Assembly: GCA_001516055.1 (NCBI GenBank)
Contig: LOEZ01000083.1
Span: 1-60,166 of the forward strand
Length of the DNA stretch: 60,166 nucleotides
DNA from: Gracilibacter sp. BRH_c7a
GTDB lineage: Bacteria; Bacillota; Desulfitobacteriia; Desulfitobacteriales; Syntrophobotulaceae
Reading direction: 5' to 3'
Below are positions 8,361 through 16,383 of the stretch, one piece after another (the first letter of the stretch is position 1; the number at the start of each line of letters is the position of its first letter). The position numbers and the translations under genes were made by a program. Under the pieces are notes generated by a model. It made no database searches and was not told where the DNA came from. It worked only from the letters and a program-made list of their open reading frames with translations.

Positions 8361-8390
8361 TAAAAAAAGTTTACGGAAATACCCGTAAAC
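8361..8390 (-). terminator. Leader terminator of the lysine riboswitch
   Basis: On the minus strand GTTTACGG (8390-8383) pairs with CCGTAAAC (8376-8369) and a run of seven T follows. It ends about 30 bases before the lysA start, inside the leader. The 5' arm GGTTTACGG can instead pair with CCGAAACC just after the riboswitch P1 stem (about 8443-8450), which gives a plausible antiterminator. Confidence 0.85.
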
Positions 8391-8448
8391 CACGAAAATC
8401 AAAATTATACTCTTTAACCAATCTTAACAGTTAAATCTTCAAGGTTTC

Positions 8449-8614
8449 GGATAGCTCTTCATCTCGTCTAGGAAATGACAGTCTTGCACTTTTTTCAGTA
8501 CAAGCCCAGCAAAAGAACTTGGCAAAGAACTCTGCTTCGGCAGTTATTCCTTTCAGTATTCGTCATTGATTAGCCTTCTCTGAATACTTACTTTTAATAC
8601 CTGCGCCTCTATCC
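8449..8614 (-). ncRNA. Lysine riboswitch (L box)
   Basis: The minus-strand leader of lysA carries the L-box landmarks in order: GGATAGAGGCGCAG at the 5' end, AAGTA, GCCGAAG, TGCTGGGCTTGTACTG, AAGACTGTCATT and the closing GAGCTATCC. The P1 stem pairs GGATAG with CTATCC. A terminator with a T run follows at 8361-8390. Excess lysine is expected to favour termination and reduce lysA expression. The gene-free stretch 8331-8679 consists of this element, its terminator and the upstream promoter region. Confidence 0.93.
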
Positions 8615-8625
8615 AAGCTTATTAA

Positions 8626-8650
8626 ATTATACCGTTATATGATATCATAT
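8626..8650 (-). promoter_or_regulatory. Promoter -10 and 14-bp palindrome upstream of the lysine leader
   Basis: A TATAAT box on the minus strand (8631-8626) lies 12 bp before the riboswitch. Directly upstream is the perfect 14-bp palindrome ATATGATATCATAT (8637-8650), which falls in the spacer and -35 area, where no good -35 hexamer is seen. It may be an operator or just AT-rich promoter DNA. Confidence 0.4.
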
Positions 8651-8679
8651 CGGAATGGAGAACACAAATAAGATTCATA

Positions 8680-9207
8680 TCAGGATTCTTCATCTTCATT
8701 AATCTCTAATTCAGGTAACTCGTTGAGTGATTTAAGTCCGAAGTGAAGAAGAAAAACATCAGTTGTACCATAAAGGATTGGTCTGCCTGGACTGTCTTTA
8801 CGTCCTACCTCTTTGACCAACCCCTTTTCTACCAGGGTGGCTAAAGCTGTATCCGAATGCACTCCTCTAATAAAATCAATCTCTCCTCGAGTAAGAGGTT
8901 GTTTATAGGCTACAATAGAAAGCACCTCTAAAGCAGCATTAGAAAGTGTCTGGGTTGGCTGTTTATACAAGATTTCTATATATCTAGCCAAGGAAGGTTT
9001 GGTACCTATCTTATAACCATTATCTAATTCGATAAGAATAAGCCCGCTTAAGGGATCTTCATAACGTTCTTGGAGTGTGTCCACAAGTTCCTGAACATTC
9101 TCTTCAGATATCTCCATTATTTCTGCAATCTTAACTGCACTTAATGGATCTTTAGCTACAAATAATAATGCTTCCAGTGCAGCAACTTCTGCTTCCCGAA
9201 ACAACAA
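8680..9207 (-). CDS. scpB: Segregation and condensation protein B
   Basis: ScpB binds ScpA and the Smc ATPase heads to form the chromosome condensation complex. The 175-residue protein has two winged-helix domains. The first covers about residues 1-80 (AALEALLFVAKDPLSAVKIAEIM). The second covers about 85-160 (LEVLSIVAYKQPLTRGEIDFIRG), followed by the family motif GRPILYGTT. The start is TTG 9207 after GAGGAG. It follows scpA after a 114-bp gap that holds a hairpin. Confidence 0.95.
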   Translation of the reverse strand: MLFREAEVAALEALLFVAKDPLSAVKIAEIMEISEENVQELVDTLQERYEDPLSGLILIELDNGYKIGTKPSLARYIEILYKQPTQTLSNAALEVLSIVAYKQPLTRGEIDFIRGVHSDTALATLVEKGLVKEVGRKDSPGRPILYGTTDVFLLHFGLKSLNELPELEINEDEES

Positions 9208-9278
9208 TTATATCGACTCCTCATCAATAAAGTGAACCTTGTCAACTTGTTGGCTTAGGTGAACCAATCAGGAAGTTA

Positions 9279-9321
9279 GCGACCGTTATCACCGCTATTG
9301 ATATAGGTGATCTACGGACGC
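9279..9321 (-). other. Imperfect hairpin between scpA and scpB
   Basis: Immediately after the scpA stop, GCG-CCGT-ATCACC on one arm pairs with GGTGAT-ACGG-CGC on the other, with one mismatch and a small internal loop. The loop is 12 bases. No T run follows, so it is not a standard terminator. It may be an mRNA processing or stability element. Confidence 0.35.
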
Positions 9322-10086
9322 TTACTCCGTGACAAAATCCCAAGCTTTAGCGGTTGGAACCAAGAAAATTTCATTCGTCATCGAGCTTTGCTCAGCTCTT
9401 ATCCTGCCGTCTTTTAATAATTCCAGCAGGGCGACAAAAGCTACTACTATTTCAACTCTGGTTCTATACCTTAGAATTTGACTGAACTTCATTCCTGCAG
9501 GATAAAGAATCAATCTTCTCATTATATCATCTAACATCATCTCAACAGGAATTTCTTCTGTCTGGATATATTGAGTAATTTCTCCTTTTTCTACCCTTGA
9601 CAGAATAGACTGAAATGCCTGAAAGAGATGATCAAGGTCTATTCCGGTTAAAGGATTTGGTTGTTTCATCTTAGAGATCACTTCGTAAGGGTCTATTTCT
9701 CTAAAATATTTACTCCCTGACGCTACTTCTTTAGAATTAAGGAACAATGCTATTTTCTTAAAAGCACTGTAAGTAACAAGCCTTTCAACTAAATCTTGCT
9801 TCAAATCTTCTTCAAGTTCGATTTCTTCTTGCGTCTTTTGAGGACGCGGAAGCAAAGAACGTGATTTAAGGTAGAGAAGATTAGCTGCAAGTACGAGGAA
9901 TTCGGAAGTAACATCTAAATCGAATGCTTCCATCTGTCGGACCGTAGCGATAAACTGATCGGCAATTAAGACTATTGGTATATCATAAATATCGACTTTA
10001 TGCTGTTGGATAAGATGTAGTAGTAAATCAAGAGGTCCTTGAAAGACAGGCAACTCCACATAATGTCCTTTTTTTGTAGTTTCCAT
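9322..10086 (-). CDS. scpA: Segregation and condensation protein A (kleisin)
   Basis: ScpA is the kleisin that bridges the Smc heads and recruits ScpB. The 254 residues match family length. The N-terminal Smc-binding helix region is FQGPLDLLLHLIQQHKVDIYD (start of the conserved block), followed by DLDVTSEFLVLAANLLYLKS. The C-terminal winged helix is VAFVALLELLKDGRIRAEQ. Its ATG overlaps the trpS stop by one base (TAATG), so it is probably translated by coupling. The order trpS-scpA-scpB matches many clostridia. Confidence 0.96.
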   Translation of the reverse strand: METTKKGHYVELPVFQGPLDLLLHLIQQHKVDIYDIPIVLIADQFIATVRQMEAFDLDVTSEFLVLAANLLYLKSRSLLPRPQKTQEEIELEEDLKQDLVERLVTYSAFKKIALFLNSKEVASGSKYFREIDPYEVISKMKQPNPLTGIDLDHLFQAFQSILSRVEKGEITQYIQTEEIPVEMMLDDIMRRLILYPAGMKFSQILRYRTRVEIVVAFVALLELLKDGRIRAEQSSMTNEIFLVPTAKAWDFVTE

Positions 10087-11060
10087 TAAAAGTACATAGC
10101 CTTTCGAACATCTTCCATGGTCTTGGAAGCAGTTGTCCGGGCCTTTTCTGCACCTTCGAGCAGGACTCTCTCGACCTTCCCATCTTCTTCCCAGGCTTTC
10201 CTTCTCTCTCTGTACGGGGCTAATACTCGATCGATATTCTCAGCTAAGTACTTTTTGCAGGCAACACAGCCGAACTTTCCGCCCTTACATTCTTCCTCGA
10301 TTCTACCAACATCAGATGTATAGATAGCATGGAATTTATGCACTACACATACCTCAGGATGACCAGGGTCATCTTTGCGGATTCTTTGAGGATCTGTTAT
10401 CATCTGCCTTACTCTATATCCGATCTCATCCGTCGAAGCTGTTAGAGAGATTGTGTTATTATAGCTTTTACTCATTTTCCGTCCATCTACTCCAGGTAAA
10501 AGCGGCACCTTTCCTATCAAGGCCTGTGGTTCTGGGAAAACGGCATCATAAAGATGATTAAACCTACGAGCTACTTCTCGTGATAGTTCTATATGCGGAA
10601 CTTGATCCTCTCCAACAGGAACTGCGTTAGCTTTATAAATAAGAATATCTGCAGCCTGTAGTAATGGATAACCTAAGAATCCGTAGGTATGAAGGTCTTT
10701 GCCCTCTCCCCCCAGTTGCTGAAGCTGATCCTTATATGTCGGGACTCTTTCTAACCAAGAAATAGGTGTAAACATCGAAAATAGCAAATGAAGCTCAGCG
10801 TGTTCTTTAACCTGAGACTGAATGAAAATAGAACTAATGTCAGGATCTATACCAACGCTTAACCAGTCCAGAGCAATCTCTTTACTCAATTCTCCTAAAG
10901 AAATCTTATCTTCATAAGCAGTCGTTAAAGCGTGCCAATCAACAATCGCAAAATAGCATTCATATTCTTTTTGTAACTCAACCCAATTCTGAAGTACACT
11001 TAAATGACCAATATGTAGGGAACCGGTTGGTCGCATACCACTTAAAATCCTCTTTTTCAT
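10086..11060 (-). CDS. trpS: Tryptophanyl-tRNA synthetase
   Basis: This class I synthetase charges tRNA-Trp with tryptophan. It has 324 residues, normal for the family. HIGH appears as HIGHL at residues 16-20 and KMSKS as GRKMSKSYN near 197. A cysteine cluster in the C-terminal third (CKGGKFGCVACKKY) resembles TrpS forms that carry a metal site. It follows the CCA nucleotidyltransferase gene after 62 bp, too short a gap for a T-box leader, so it is probably cotranscribed. Confidence 0.97.
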   Translation of the reverse strand: MKKRILSGMRPTGSLHIGHLSVLQNWVELQKEYECYFAIVDWHALTTAYEDKISLGELSKEIALDWLSVGIDPDISSIFIQSQVKEHAELHLLFSMFTPISWLERVPTYKDQLQQLGGEGKDLHTYGFLGYPLLQAADILIYKANAVPVGEDQVPHIELSREVARRFNHLYDAVFPEPQALIGKVPLLPGVDGRKMSKSYNNTISLTASTDEIGYRVRQMITDPQRIRKDDPGHPEVCVVHKFHAIYTSDVGRIEEECKGGKFGCVACKKYLAENIDRVLAPYRERRKAWEEDGKVERVLLEGAEKARTTASKTMEDVRKAMYF

Positions 11061-11122
11061 CTGAAGTTACTCCCTTCTGATCTGATGTTTTGCAAACTAT
11101 TCTTAGTAGAGTTAATTATGAT

Positions 11123-13684
11123 TTAAATATTTTCTTCTTTATTGTCTTTTAAATACCTCTCCAGGAAATCTTTTTCTTCAGAAACTGTTTTGATATTACC
11201 CATAAGCCATTGATTCCTAATCTCTTTCAATATCCTTCCTATTTCTGGTCCTTGTTTAACTCCTAAACCAATTAGTTTCTTTCCGGTAGATTCCATCTGA
11301 ATATTATTTTGAAGTTTTCGGTAGTCATCAATACAAGCGAAGTACTCTTGTTGCTTTGATAACGTATCAAGAATTACGTCAGGAACATCGGAGAGAGCTC
11401 CGTATACTTTAATCCTATCACCATTATCACACAAAAGGTCTTGGCGTAACCGTATATATTCCAAGGTTATTCTGGTAAGATGCTTGTTAAGTCTTAATTT
11501 CCCCAGAATACCGCTAATATCACTCTCATCAATATCTTTAAGGCTAATTAACCAACGTTTCTCTAAATTCCAGCTCTTTACCTCTTCAGATTCAAGAAAA
11601 TTCCAAGGATAATCTTTTCCAAACCAAGATTTGAAAACACCATATTCGATTAATTCGTTACCCATTGCTTGATAGTTTTGTTCTTCATAAATATACAATA
11701 ATTCTTCAGTGAACCTTTCAGGACTAATCAACTCTAAGACTTTTGTTTCTAAAGCAGTAAAGATTGCATCCCTCGTTATCTTGGCCACCTTAAAATTATA
11801 ACGTCCAGCAAATCGAATAGCTCTAATAATTCTAGTCGGATCATCGATGAAGCTTAGGTTATGCAGAAATCGTATCTCCCTTTGCTCTAAGTCCCTTAAG
11901 CCCCCATAGTAATCGATTACTTCTCCAAAGCAACTACTGTTCAAACAAAGGGCCATAGCATTAATAGTAAAATCTCTTCTGAATAAATCATCTTTTAACG
12001 TAGATCCTTCGACAATAGGGAGGGCTCCTGGAAAGTCATAATCTTCTCTTCTGGAACTAGCAATATCCAGATGGATTTCTTCATTGATTACTATCCGGGC
12101 TGTACCAAAATTTTTATGCAAATATAAATTATTTGTTTCTTGCAATTTATAGTTTAATTGTTGGGCAAATAACAATCCATCCCCTTCCACAACCACATCA
12201 AGATCTTTTGTAGGAACGTCTAATAATAAATCTCTTACGAAACCGCCTACAAGATAAGCCATATAATTCATATCCTTAGCGACTTCACCTATGGTTTGCA
12301 TCAATATTTGCAAATCCTTAGAGAGCTGTTTTATCAGGTTAAGGATATCACTACGTTTGGCTTCACTTCTTTCTTTGACAAGCCCGCTTGTAGTTGGAAT
12401 CACACTACCATATATTAAGCGTAAGACATCGGATCTCGATACTATACCAACCAGCTCTCCGTTGTTAATTACCGGAAGTCTGCCAATATCATGCTGGACC
12501 ATAAGTTTTTGTACTTCTTCCCAGCTAAGATCTGAATCTACAGTAATGACATCTTGGGTCATAAAACCTTTTACTGGCGCATGTTTCAAGCCATGCTTAA
12601 GAGCTTTATCCACGTCTCTTCTAGAAATAACTCCAACAAGTTTATTATCCTCCACGACAGGAACGCCCGTATGTCCGTACTTCAAAAGAATTTGTCCGAC
12701 TTCTTTCATTTTTGTATTAGGATCTACAGTTTTTACAGGATAACTCATAATATCTTTTACTAGATGCGGACTTCTTATCATCTTATTAATTTCAACTTTA
12801 ATTTTGGTTATTACTCCATTGAGATCATTGTCTTTAATTACAGCAGACGCAGCTTTCTCATGGCCTCCGCCTCCGAAGACATCTACAATCTTATTAACAG
12901 GTAATCCATTTGCTTTAGACCTAGCAACAATATAAATCCTGTTCTCCATTAATACCACTATAAACCAAACCACTGCAGATTCGATTTCACCTAGTCTTTG
13001 GGCAAGTACAGCTAAACCTTCAATATATTCATCAGTTTGCCCATAAGAGATGAAAACAGGTAATCCTTGAAACTTCTCGGTAATTCCGTTATCCAATAAT
13101 AACTGAAATAGCTCCACTTGTTCCGTAGTCAATGGTTTCTGCAGATATTCTGATACGACCCCTAACTGCGCACCCTGTTCCAGCAAAAATGCGACCGCTA
13201 AAACATCTCGGGATGTGGTGTTATCGAATAGTAAACTACCGGTATCGTCATAGATACCTAGGGCCATTAGTGTTGCCTCGAATTTGCTAAGCTTCAAGTT
13301 ATTATTAATTATCTTTTCTACAAGAATAGTCGTACAGGCGCCTACCATATCAATATTCATATTATTATCGATAGATTTGTAGTATGGATGATGATCAATT
13401 ATTTCAAGTTGAATGGTCTTAAGTATTTCCAGATCACTTTTATTGCTAACAGCACGTTTAATATCATTCGTATCAACAAGAAAAACCTTATCAACTTCTG
13501 CTAAGTCAATATCTCTCAGCTTGAAATAAGGTAACTGCTCTTTGACTAAAGCAAGAAAATCTTGAACATAAGGTCCGAGTTTTCCGTCAATAACCAATTT
13601 GGCATCGGGATAAAGTTTTTGGACACCAACCATTGATGCCAAGCCATCAAAATCTATATTTCGATGAGTTAGAATAATTATCAT
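11123..13684 (-). CDS. DHH-CBS-CCA fusion tRNA nucleotidyltransferase
   Basis: This is a large fusion of 853 residues from ATG 13684, where GGTGAGG lies just upstream; a TTG 30 bases earlier lacks a well-spaced site. Residues about 1-300 are a DHH/DHHA1 phosphoesterase (THRNIDFDG, IIDHHPY, GGGGHEKAAS). Residues about 310-435 are two CBS domains (VKDIMSYPVKTV, VKGFMTQDVITV). From about 465 comes a poly(A) polymerase/CCA head (VGGFVRDLLL then DLDVV), followed by the RNA-binding region. Such proteins add A or CC to tRNA 3' ends in bacteria that split the CCA activities; the exact specificity cannot be read here. The DHH part may act on oligonucleotides, as in NrnA. Confidence 0.88.
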   Translation of the reverse strand: MIIILTHRNIDFDGLASMVGVQKLYPDAKLVIDGKLGPYVQDFLALVKEQLPYFKLRDIDLAEVDKVFLVDTNDIKRAVSNKSDLEILKTIQLEIIDHHPYYKSIDNNMNIDMVGACTTILVEKIINNNLKLSKFEATLMALGIYDDTGSLLFDNTTSRDVLAVAFLLEQGAQLGVVSEYLQKPLTTEQVELFQLLLDNGITEKFQGLPVFISYGQTDEYIEGLAVLAQRLGEIESAVVWFIVVLMENRIYIVARSKANGLPVNKIVDVFGGGGHEKAASAVIKDNDLNGVITKIKVEINKMIRSPHLVKDIMSYPVKTVDPNTKMKEVGQILLKYGHTGVPVVEDNKLVGVISRRDVDKALKHGLKHAPVKGFMTQDVITVDSDLSWEEVQKLMVQHDIGRLPVINNGELVGIVSRSDVLRLIYGSVIPTTSGLVKERSEAKRSDILNLIKQLSKDLQILMQTIGEVAKDMNYMAYLVGGFVRDLLLDVPTKDLDVVVEGDGLLFAQQLNYKLQETNNLYLHKNFGTARIVINEEIHLDIASSRREDYDFPGALPIVEGSTLKDDLFRRDFTINAMALCLNSSCFGEVIDYYGGLRDLEQREIRFLHNLSFIDDPTRIIRAIRFAGRYNFKVAKITRDAIFTALETKVLELISPERFTEELLYIYEEQNYQAMGNELIEYGVFKSWFGKDYPWNFLESEEVKSWNLEKRWLISLKDIDESDISGILGKLRLNKHLTRITLEYIRLRQDLLCDNGDRIKVYGALSDVPDVILDTLSKQQEYFACIDDYRKLQNNIQMESTGKKLIGLGVKQGPEIGRILKEIRNQWLMGNIKTVSEEKDFLERYLKDNKEENI

Positions 13685-13759
13685 AGTCCTCACCAAGGGT
13701 TCACACTTTTTCAATCTACCTAATCTAATAATAACTGAACAATAATAGAAAGTACAGTA

Positions 13760-13777
13760 AGCCCGGGTTTCCGGGCT
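13760..13777 (-). terminator. GC-rich hairpin after the 113-residue gene
   Basis: AGCCCGG at 13760-13766 pairs with CCGGGCT at 13771-13777. The T run is missing on both strands, so it is only a possible terminator between the 113-residue gene and the CCA gene. Confidence 0.4.
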
Positions 13778-13802
13778 ACTAATAACTTGACAGCGATAAC
13801 AG

Positions 13803-14144
13803 TTACATATTGTTATTAAATTCGTTCATTGCTAATTCTATGGCTCCCTGTGTTAGGCCATCTTTTTTCAGTCTATGATCGATTGCTTCCATCCAGAAAC
13901 TACATTTCGCAGCCATCTTTTTAAATGCTTTGCCGTTGGCCTTATTACGGTGGGCTCGGGCTTCTCCATTTGATTTTACTATACTGCATATAAAACGTGC
14001 CTGAAGGCAAGTTGCCTGATCCATTTCGTTAAACTCTGAGTTTAAGGAATCGATCAAACCCGCATAGTATTCTTTGAATTCTTCAAATGATATTTCTGTT
14101 TCCATTTGTAGGTACTCTTTTAGTTTGTTCAGTTTCTCTTCCAA
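13803..14144 (-). CDS. Hypothetical 113-residue protein
   Basis: This protein is not recognised. It starts at TTG 14144 with AGGAGG eight bases upstream. It is predicted to be mostly helical, soluble and cytoplasmic. A charged N-terminus (KLNKLKEYLQMETEISFEEF) is followed by a basic middle (ARAHRNKANGKAFKKMAAKC) and an amphipathic C-terminus. Three Cys residues and a small cluster of basic residues are present, with no metal motif. It stands alone between the CCA gene and nhaA. The ribosome site and normal codon use support it as real. Confidence 0.65.
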   Translation of the reverse strand: MEEKLNKLKEYLQMETEISFEEFKEYYAGLIDSLNSEFNEMDQATCLQARFICSIVKSNGEARAHRNKANGKAFKKMAAKCSFWMEAIDHRLKKDGLTQGAIELAMNEFNNNM

Positions 14145-14256
14145 CGATATATCCTCCTAGTTCAAACATATTGCTTAACTTAATACATTATAATAAGAAT
14201 ATGGAAATTTGGAAACCTGTTTTAGTAATAAGTTTAACAGAGCCTATTAATAAGCA

Positions 14257-14288
14257 ATAAAAGACAGAACCCCCTTGAAGGTTCTGTC
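14257..14288 (-). terminator. Terminator of nhaA
   Basis: GACAGAACC at 14263-14271 pairs with GGTTCTGTC at 14280-14288. On the minus strand the stem is followed by TTTTATTG. It lies about 40 bp past the nhaA stop. Confidence 0.88.
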
Positions 14289-14328
14289 AAATTATTAAAG
14301 TTATAAAATTATATAATACTATAGCTAG

Positions 14329-15483
14329 TTAGCTAACATCTCTAACCTTTTCTGTATCATCTATTTTTTTGACACCTAATACTCTACCAAGTACGATAGC
14401 CAAAATAGCAACAAAGGCAGTGAATAACGCTCCCATCTTAGCTGCACCTTGGAGAGCTACATCGATATAAGCTACTCCAGCGACGAATAAAGCTACAGTG
14501 AGTCCCAAAGCAGCTATTACACCTGCCAAAAAGAGCTCCTTTTTCCCCATATTATCCGGTAATGGAAACCCTAACATTCTGGAAATACTCCCCATTATAA
14601 AAACTCCAAATGTTTTTCCAACTAAGAGAGCAAAGAACACTATCCAAGTTAGGTTCGATATTCCTGAAAACACAACACCAGCATTGGAAATACCAAACAT
14701 AATTAAACCAAAATCTACAAAAGGTTTAAATTGATGCTCAAAATGATCCAGAGATGAATGACCCGTTAATTCTCCATTAGAGGAAACCGGGTGTATTAAA
14801 AATGGCACAATAAAGACTAATGATAACGCAGGATGCAGATGAGCATTATGCATCCCTATCCAAGCTAAAACCCCGCTACCGAAAATATAAGGCCAATAAC
14901 TCTGGACTTTCATCTTTCTCATTATAAAGGCTAAAGCCATCGCTGCTGCTACTAATAAAAGCCAGGTTGGCTCTGTGGGCATTGTCGGATCGGGATAAAA
15001 GATTGCGATTATCCCTAAGCCGATAGCATCATCGGCGATTGCTAATAAAAGTAAAAAGGACACCGCACTATGTCCACCACCAAATACAATTCTAGCTACT
15101 AACCAGGCTAAGGCAATATCAGTAGCTGTAGGAATCCCCCAGCCTCTGATAAAATCAGGTGATCCAATGAAAGAATTAAGAATTAAAAAGACAGCTACAG
15201 GTCCTAAAACTCCTCCTGCAGTAGCCATTAAAGGGGTAACCGCTTTTTTGATTGGGTTTAAAGCTCCCCCCGGTAATAGACTTTTTGTAATCTCTACTGC
15301 AGCCATGGCAAAGAAAAATACCATAAATAAATCGTTTACAAAAAAATGAAAATTAATTCCTAATAGAATCTCATGATGTAAAAATGAATGATAACCTTCT
15401 GGCGATATATTAGCCCACGCAAGAGCAATAATAACACCTAGAATTAAAGGAATAGAATACTCTCTAATTTTTGCAATATCCAC
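14329..15483 (-). CDS. nhaA: NhaA-type Na+/H+ antiporter
   Basis: NhaA exports Na+ (or Li+) in exchange for protons across the cytoplasmic membrane. The 384 residues contain about 11-12 membrane helices. Motifs include ATDIALAWL (the pore Asp region) and AIADDAIGLG (the paired Asp of the transport site). The C-terminus is short and charged. It is transcribed as a single gene with its own terminator. The nearest gene upstream is a small membrane protein 140 bp away. The family assignment is secure; ion preference is not visible from the sequence. Confidence 0.95.
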   Translation of the reverse strand: MDIAKIREYSIPLILGVIIALAWANISPEGYHSFLHHEILLGINFHFFVNDLFMVFFFAMAAVEITKSLLPGGALNPIKKAVTPLMATAGGVLGPVAVFLILNSFIGSPDFIRGWGIPTATDIALAWLVARIVFGGGHSAVSFLLLLAIADDAIGLGIIAIFYPDPTMPTEPTWLLLVAAAMALAFIMRKMKVQSYWPYIFGSGVLAWIGMHNAHLHPALSLVFIVPFLIHPVSSNGELTGHSSLDHFEHQFKPFVDFGLIMFGISNAGVVFSGISNLTWIVFFALLVGKTFGVFIMGSISRMLGFPLPDNMGKKELFLAGVIAALGLTVALFVAGVAYIDVALQGAAKMGALFTAFVAILAIVLGRVLGVKKIDDTEKVRDVS

Positions 15484-15623
15484 TTGGTCGCCCCCTATTT
15501 TTTATGTTTCACTTCAATAACTTTTTCAATTATTCTAAGAATTACTTCGTAAAATAACAACTACCCTCCTCTGGACGAGCTATATAAGGTCAAAACTTGT
15601 GACAAAAATCACCAAATCTATAC

Positions 15624-15893
15624 TTAAAAATATCTATTATGCGTCTCTTCGTCTATTCTATCTTCAATTTCTTTATCTGATAAATCATATTCATTCATCA
15701 TTTCATAGGCTTTATCTCTTTGTTGGTAGTAAAAACTTCTCCTCTTCTCCTTAAAGTCCTCGGAGTTATCCGAAAATGAGGAGCTTTGGATAGACTTCTT
15801 AATAGTCCTAAAAATAGTGTAAGAAATAAATGCTGTGGTAAAAAGCATCAGAAGAGCTACCAGAGGGCTCCCAAATCCAATTCCAATAATCAT
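15624..15893 (-). CDS. Small single-span membrane protein, unknown
   Basis: This 89-residue protein is not recognised. One hydrophobic helix at about residues 8-32 (SPLVALLMLFTTAFISYTIF) is followed by a charged cytoplasmic tail rich in Arg, Glu and Tyr (KEKRRSFYYQQRDKAYEMMN). It starts at ATG 15893 after AGAGGTGATG. It is divergent from the Tyr-rich small protein gene at 16072 across 178 bp. Its proximity to spoVA suggests a possible sporulation role, which is weak inference. Confidence 0.6.
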   Translation of the reverse strand: MIIGIGFGSPLVALLMLFTTAFISYTIFRTIKKSIQSSSFSDNSEDFKEKRRSFYYQQRDKAYEMMNEYDLSDKEIEDRIDEETHNRYF

Positions 15894-16071
15894 AATAAAA
15901 CATCACCTCTCTAATTTTATAAAAAATTCCAACAAATTAAAAGGTTTTGAATAAAATAATTTAATTTATTTTTTCCCTAAGCAACTAAAAATTACCAAGT
16001 TTGTATCGTTTTGCCTGAATATTAAATATAATAACCTAGGAAATATACAAAAAAAGGGAGGATAATGTTAT

Positions 16072-16383
16072 TTGAACAATTTATTATTTTCAGGATACTC
16101 TCATTCTTATCTACCAGTTAAAAGTAATCCCTTAAAGGCAATTACGCCCATTAATAATAATTGTTATCCATTATCCTCGCCTATTTTCTATCCCTATAGG
16201 AGAGTGTATACTCCGTATCCTTTATATTCATCAAACTATTATCCGGTAAATTATATTAATAATCCTTACGCCACAAATACTCAAGATAATAACTATTGGA
16301 GAGTTAATTTATTACTCATTGCTATTCTTATCCTTACTTCTTTGGATCTTATCTTTGTCAGGCCGCTCAAGAAGAATAATTAA
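16072..16383 (+). CDS. Tyr/Pro/Asn-rich small protein with C-terminal membrane anchor
   Basis: This 103-residue protein is not recognised. Residues 1-80 are low complexity and rich in Tyr, Pro, Asn and Ser (e.g. YPYRRVYTPYPLYSSNYYPV), which resembles spore coat or cell-surface proteins. A C-terminal hydrophobic helix (LLLIAILILTSLDLIFV) precedes a basic tail. It starts at TTG 16072, ten bases after GGGAGG; the nearer ATG at 16065 is out of frame. It converges on spoVAF and their stop codons overlap by 4 bp. A spore-surface role is a guess based on composition and location. Confidence 0.65.
   Translation: MNNLLFSGYSHSYLPVKSNPLKAITPINNNCYPLSSPIFYPYRRVYTPYPLYSSNYYPVNYINNPYATNTQDNNYWRVNLLLIAILILTSLDLIFVRPLKKNN

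Noticed and set aside
11061-11122. T-box leader before trpS
   Set aside because: Only 62 bp separate the CCA gene and trpS, too short for a T-box, and no T-box sequence (TGGNACCGCG) is present.
12291-12763. Plus-strand frames of 150 and 69 codons
   Set aside because: They are shadows of the CBS region of the CCA fusion gene.
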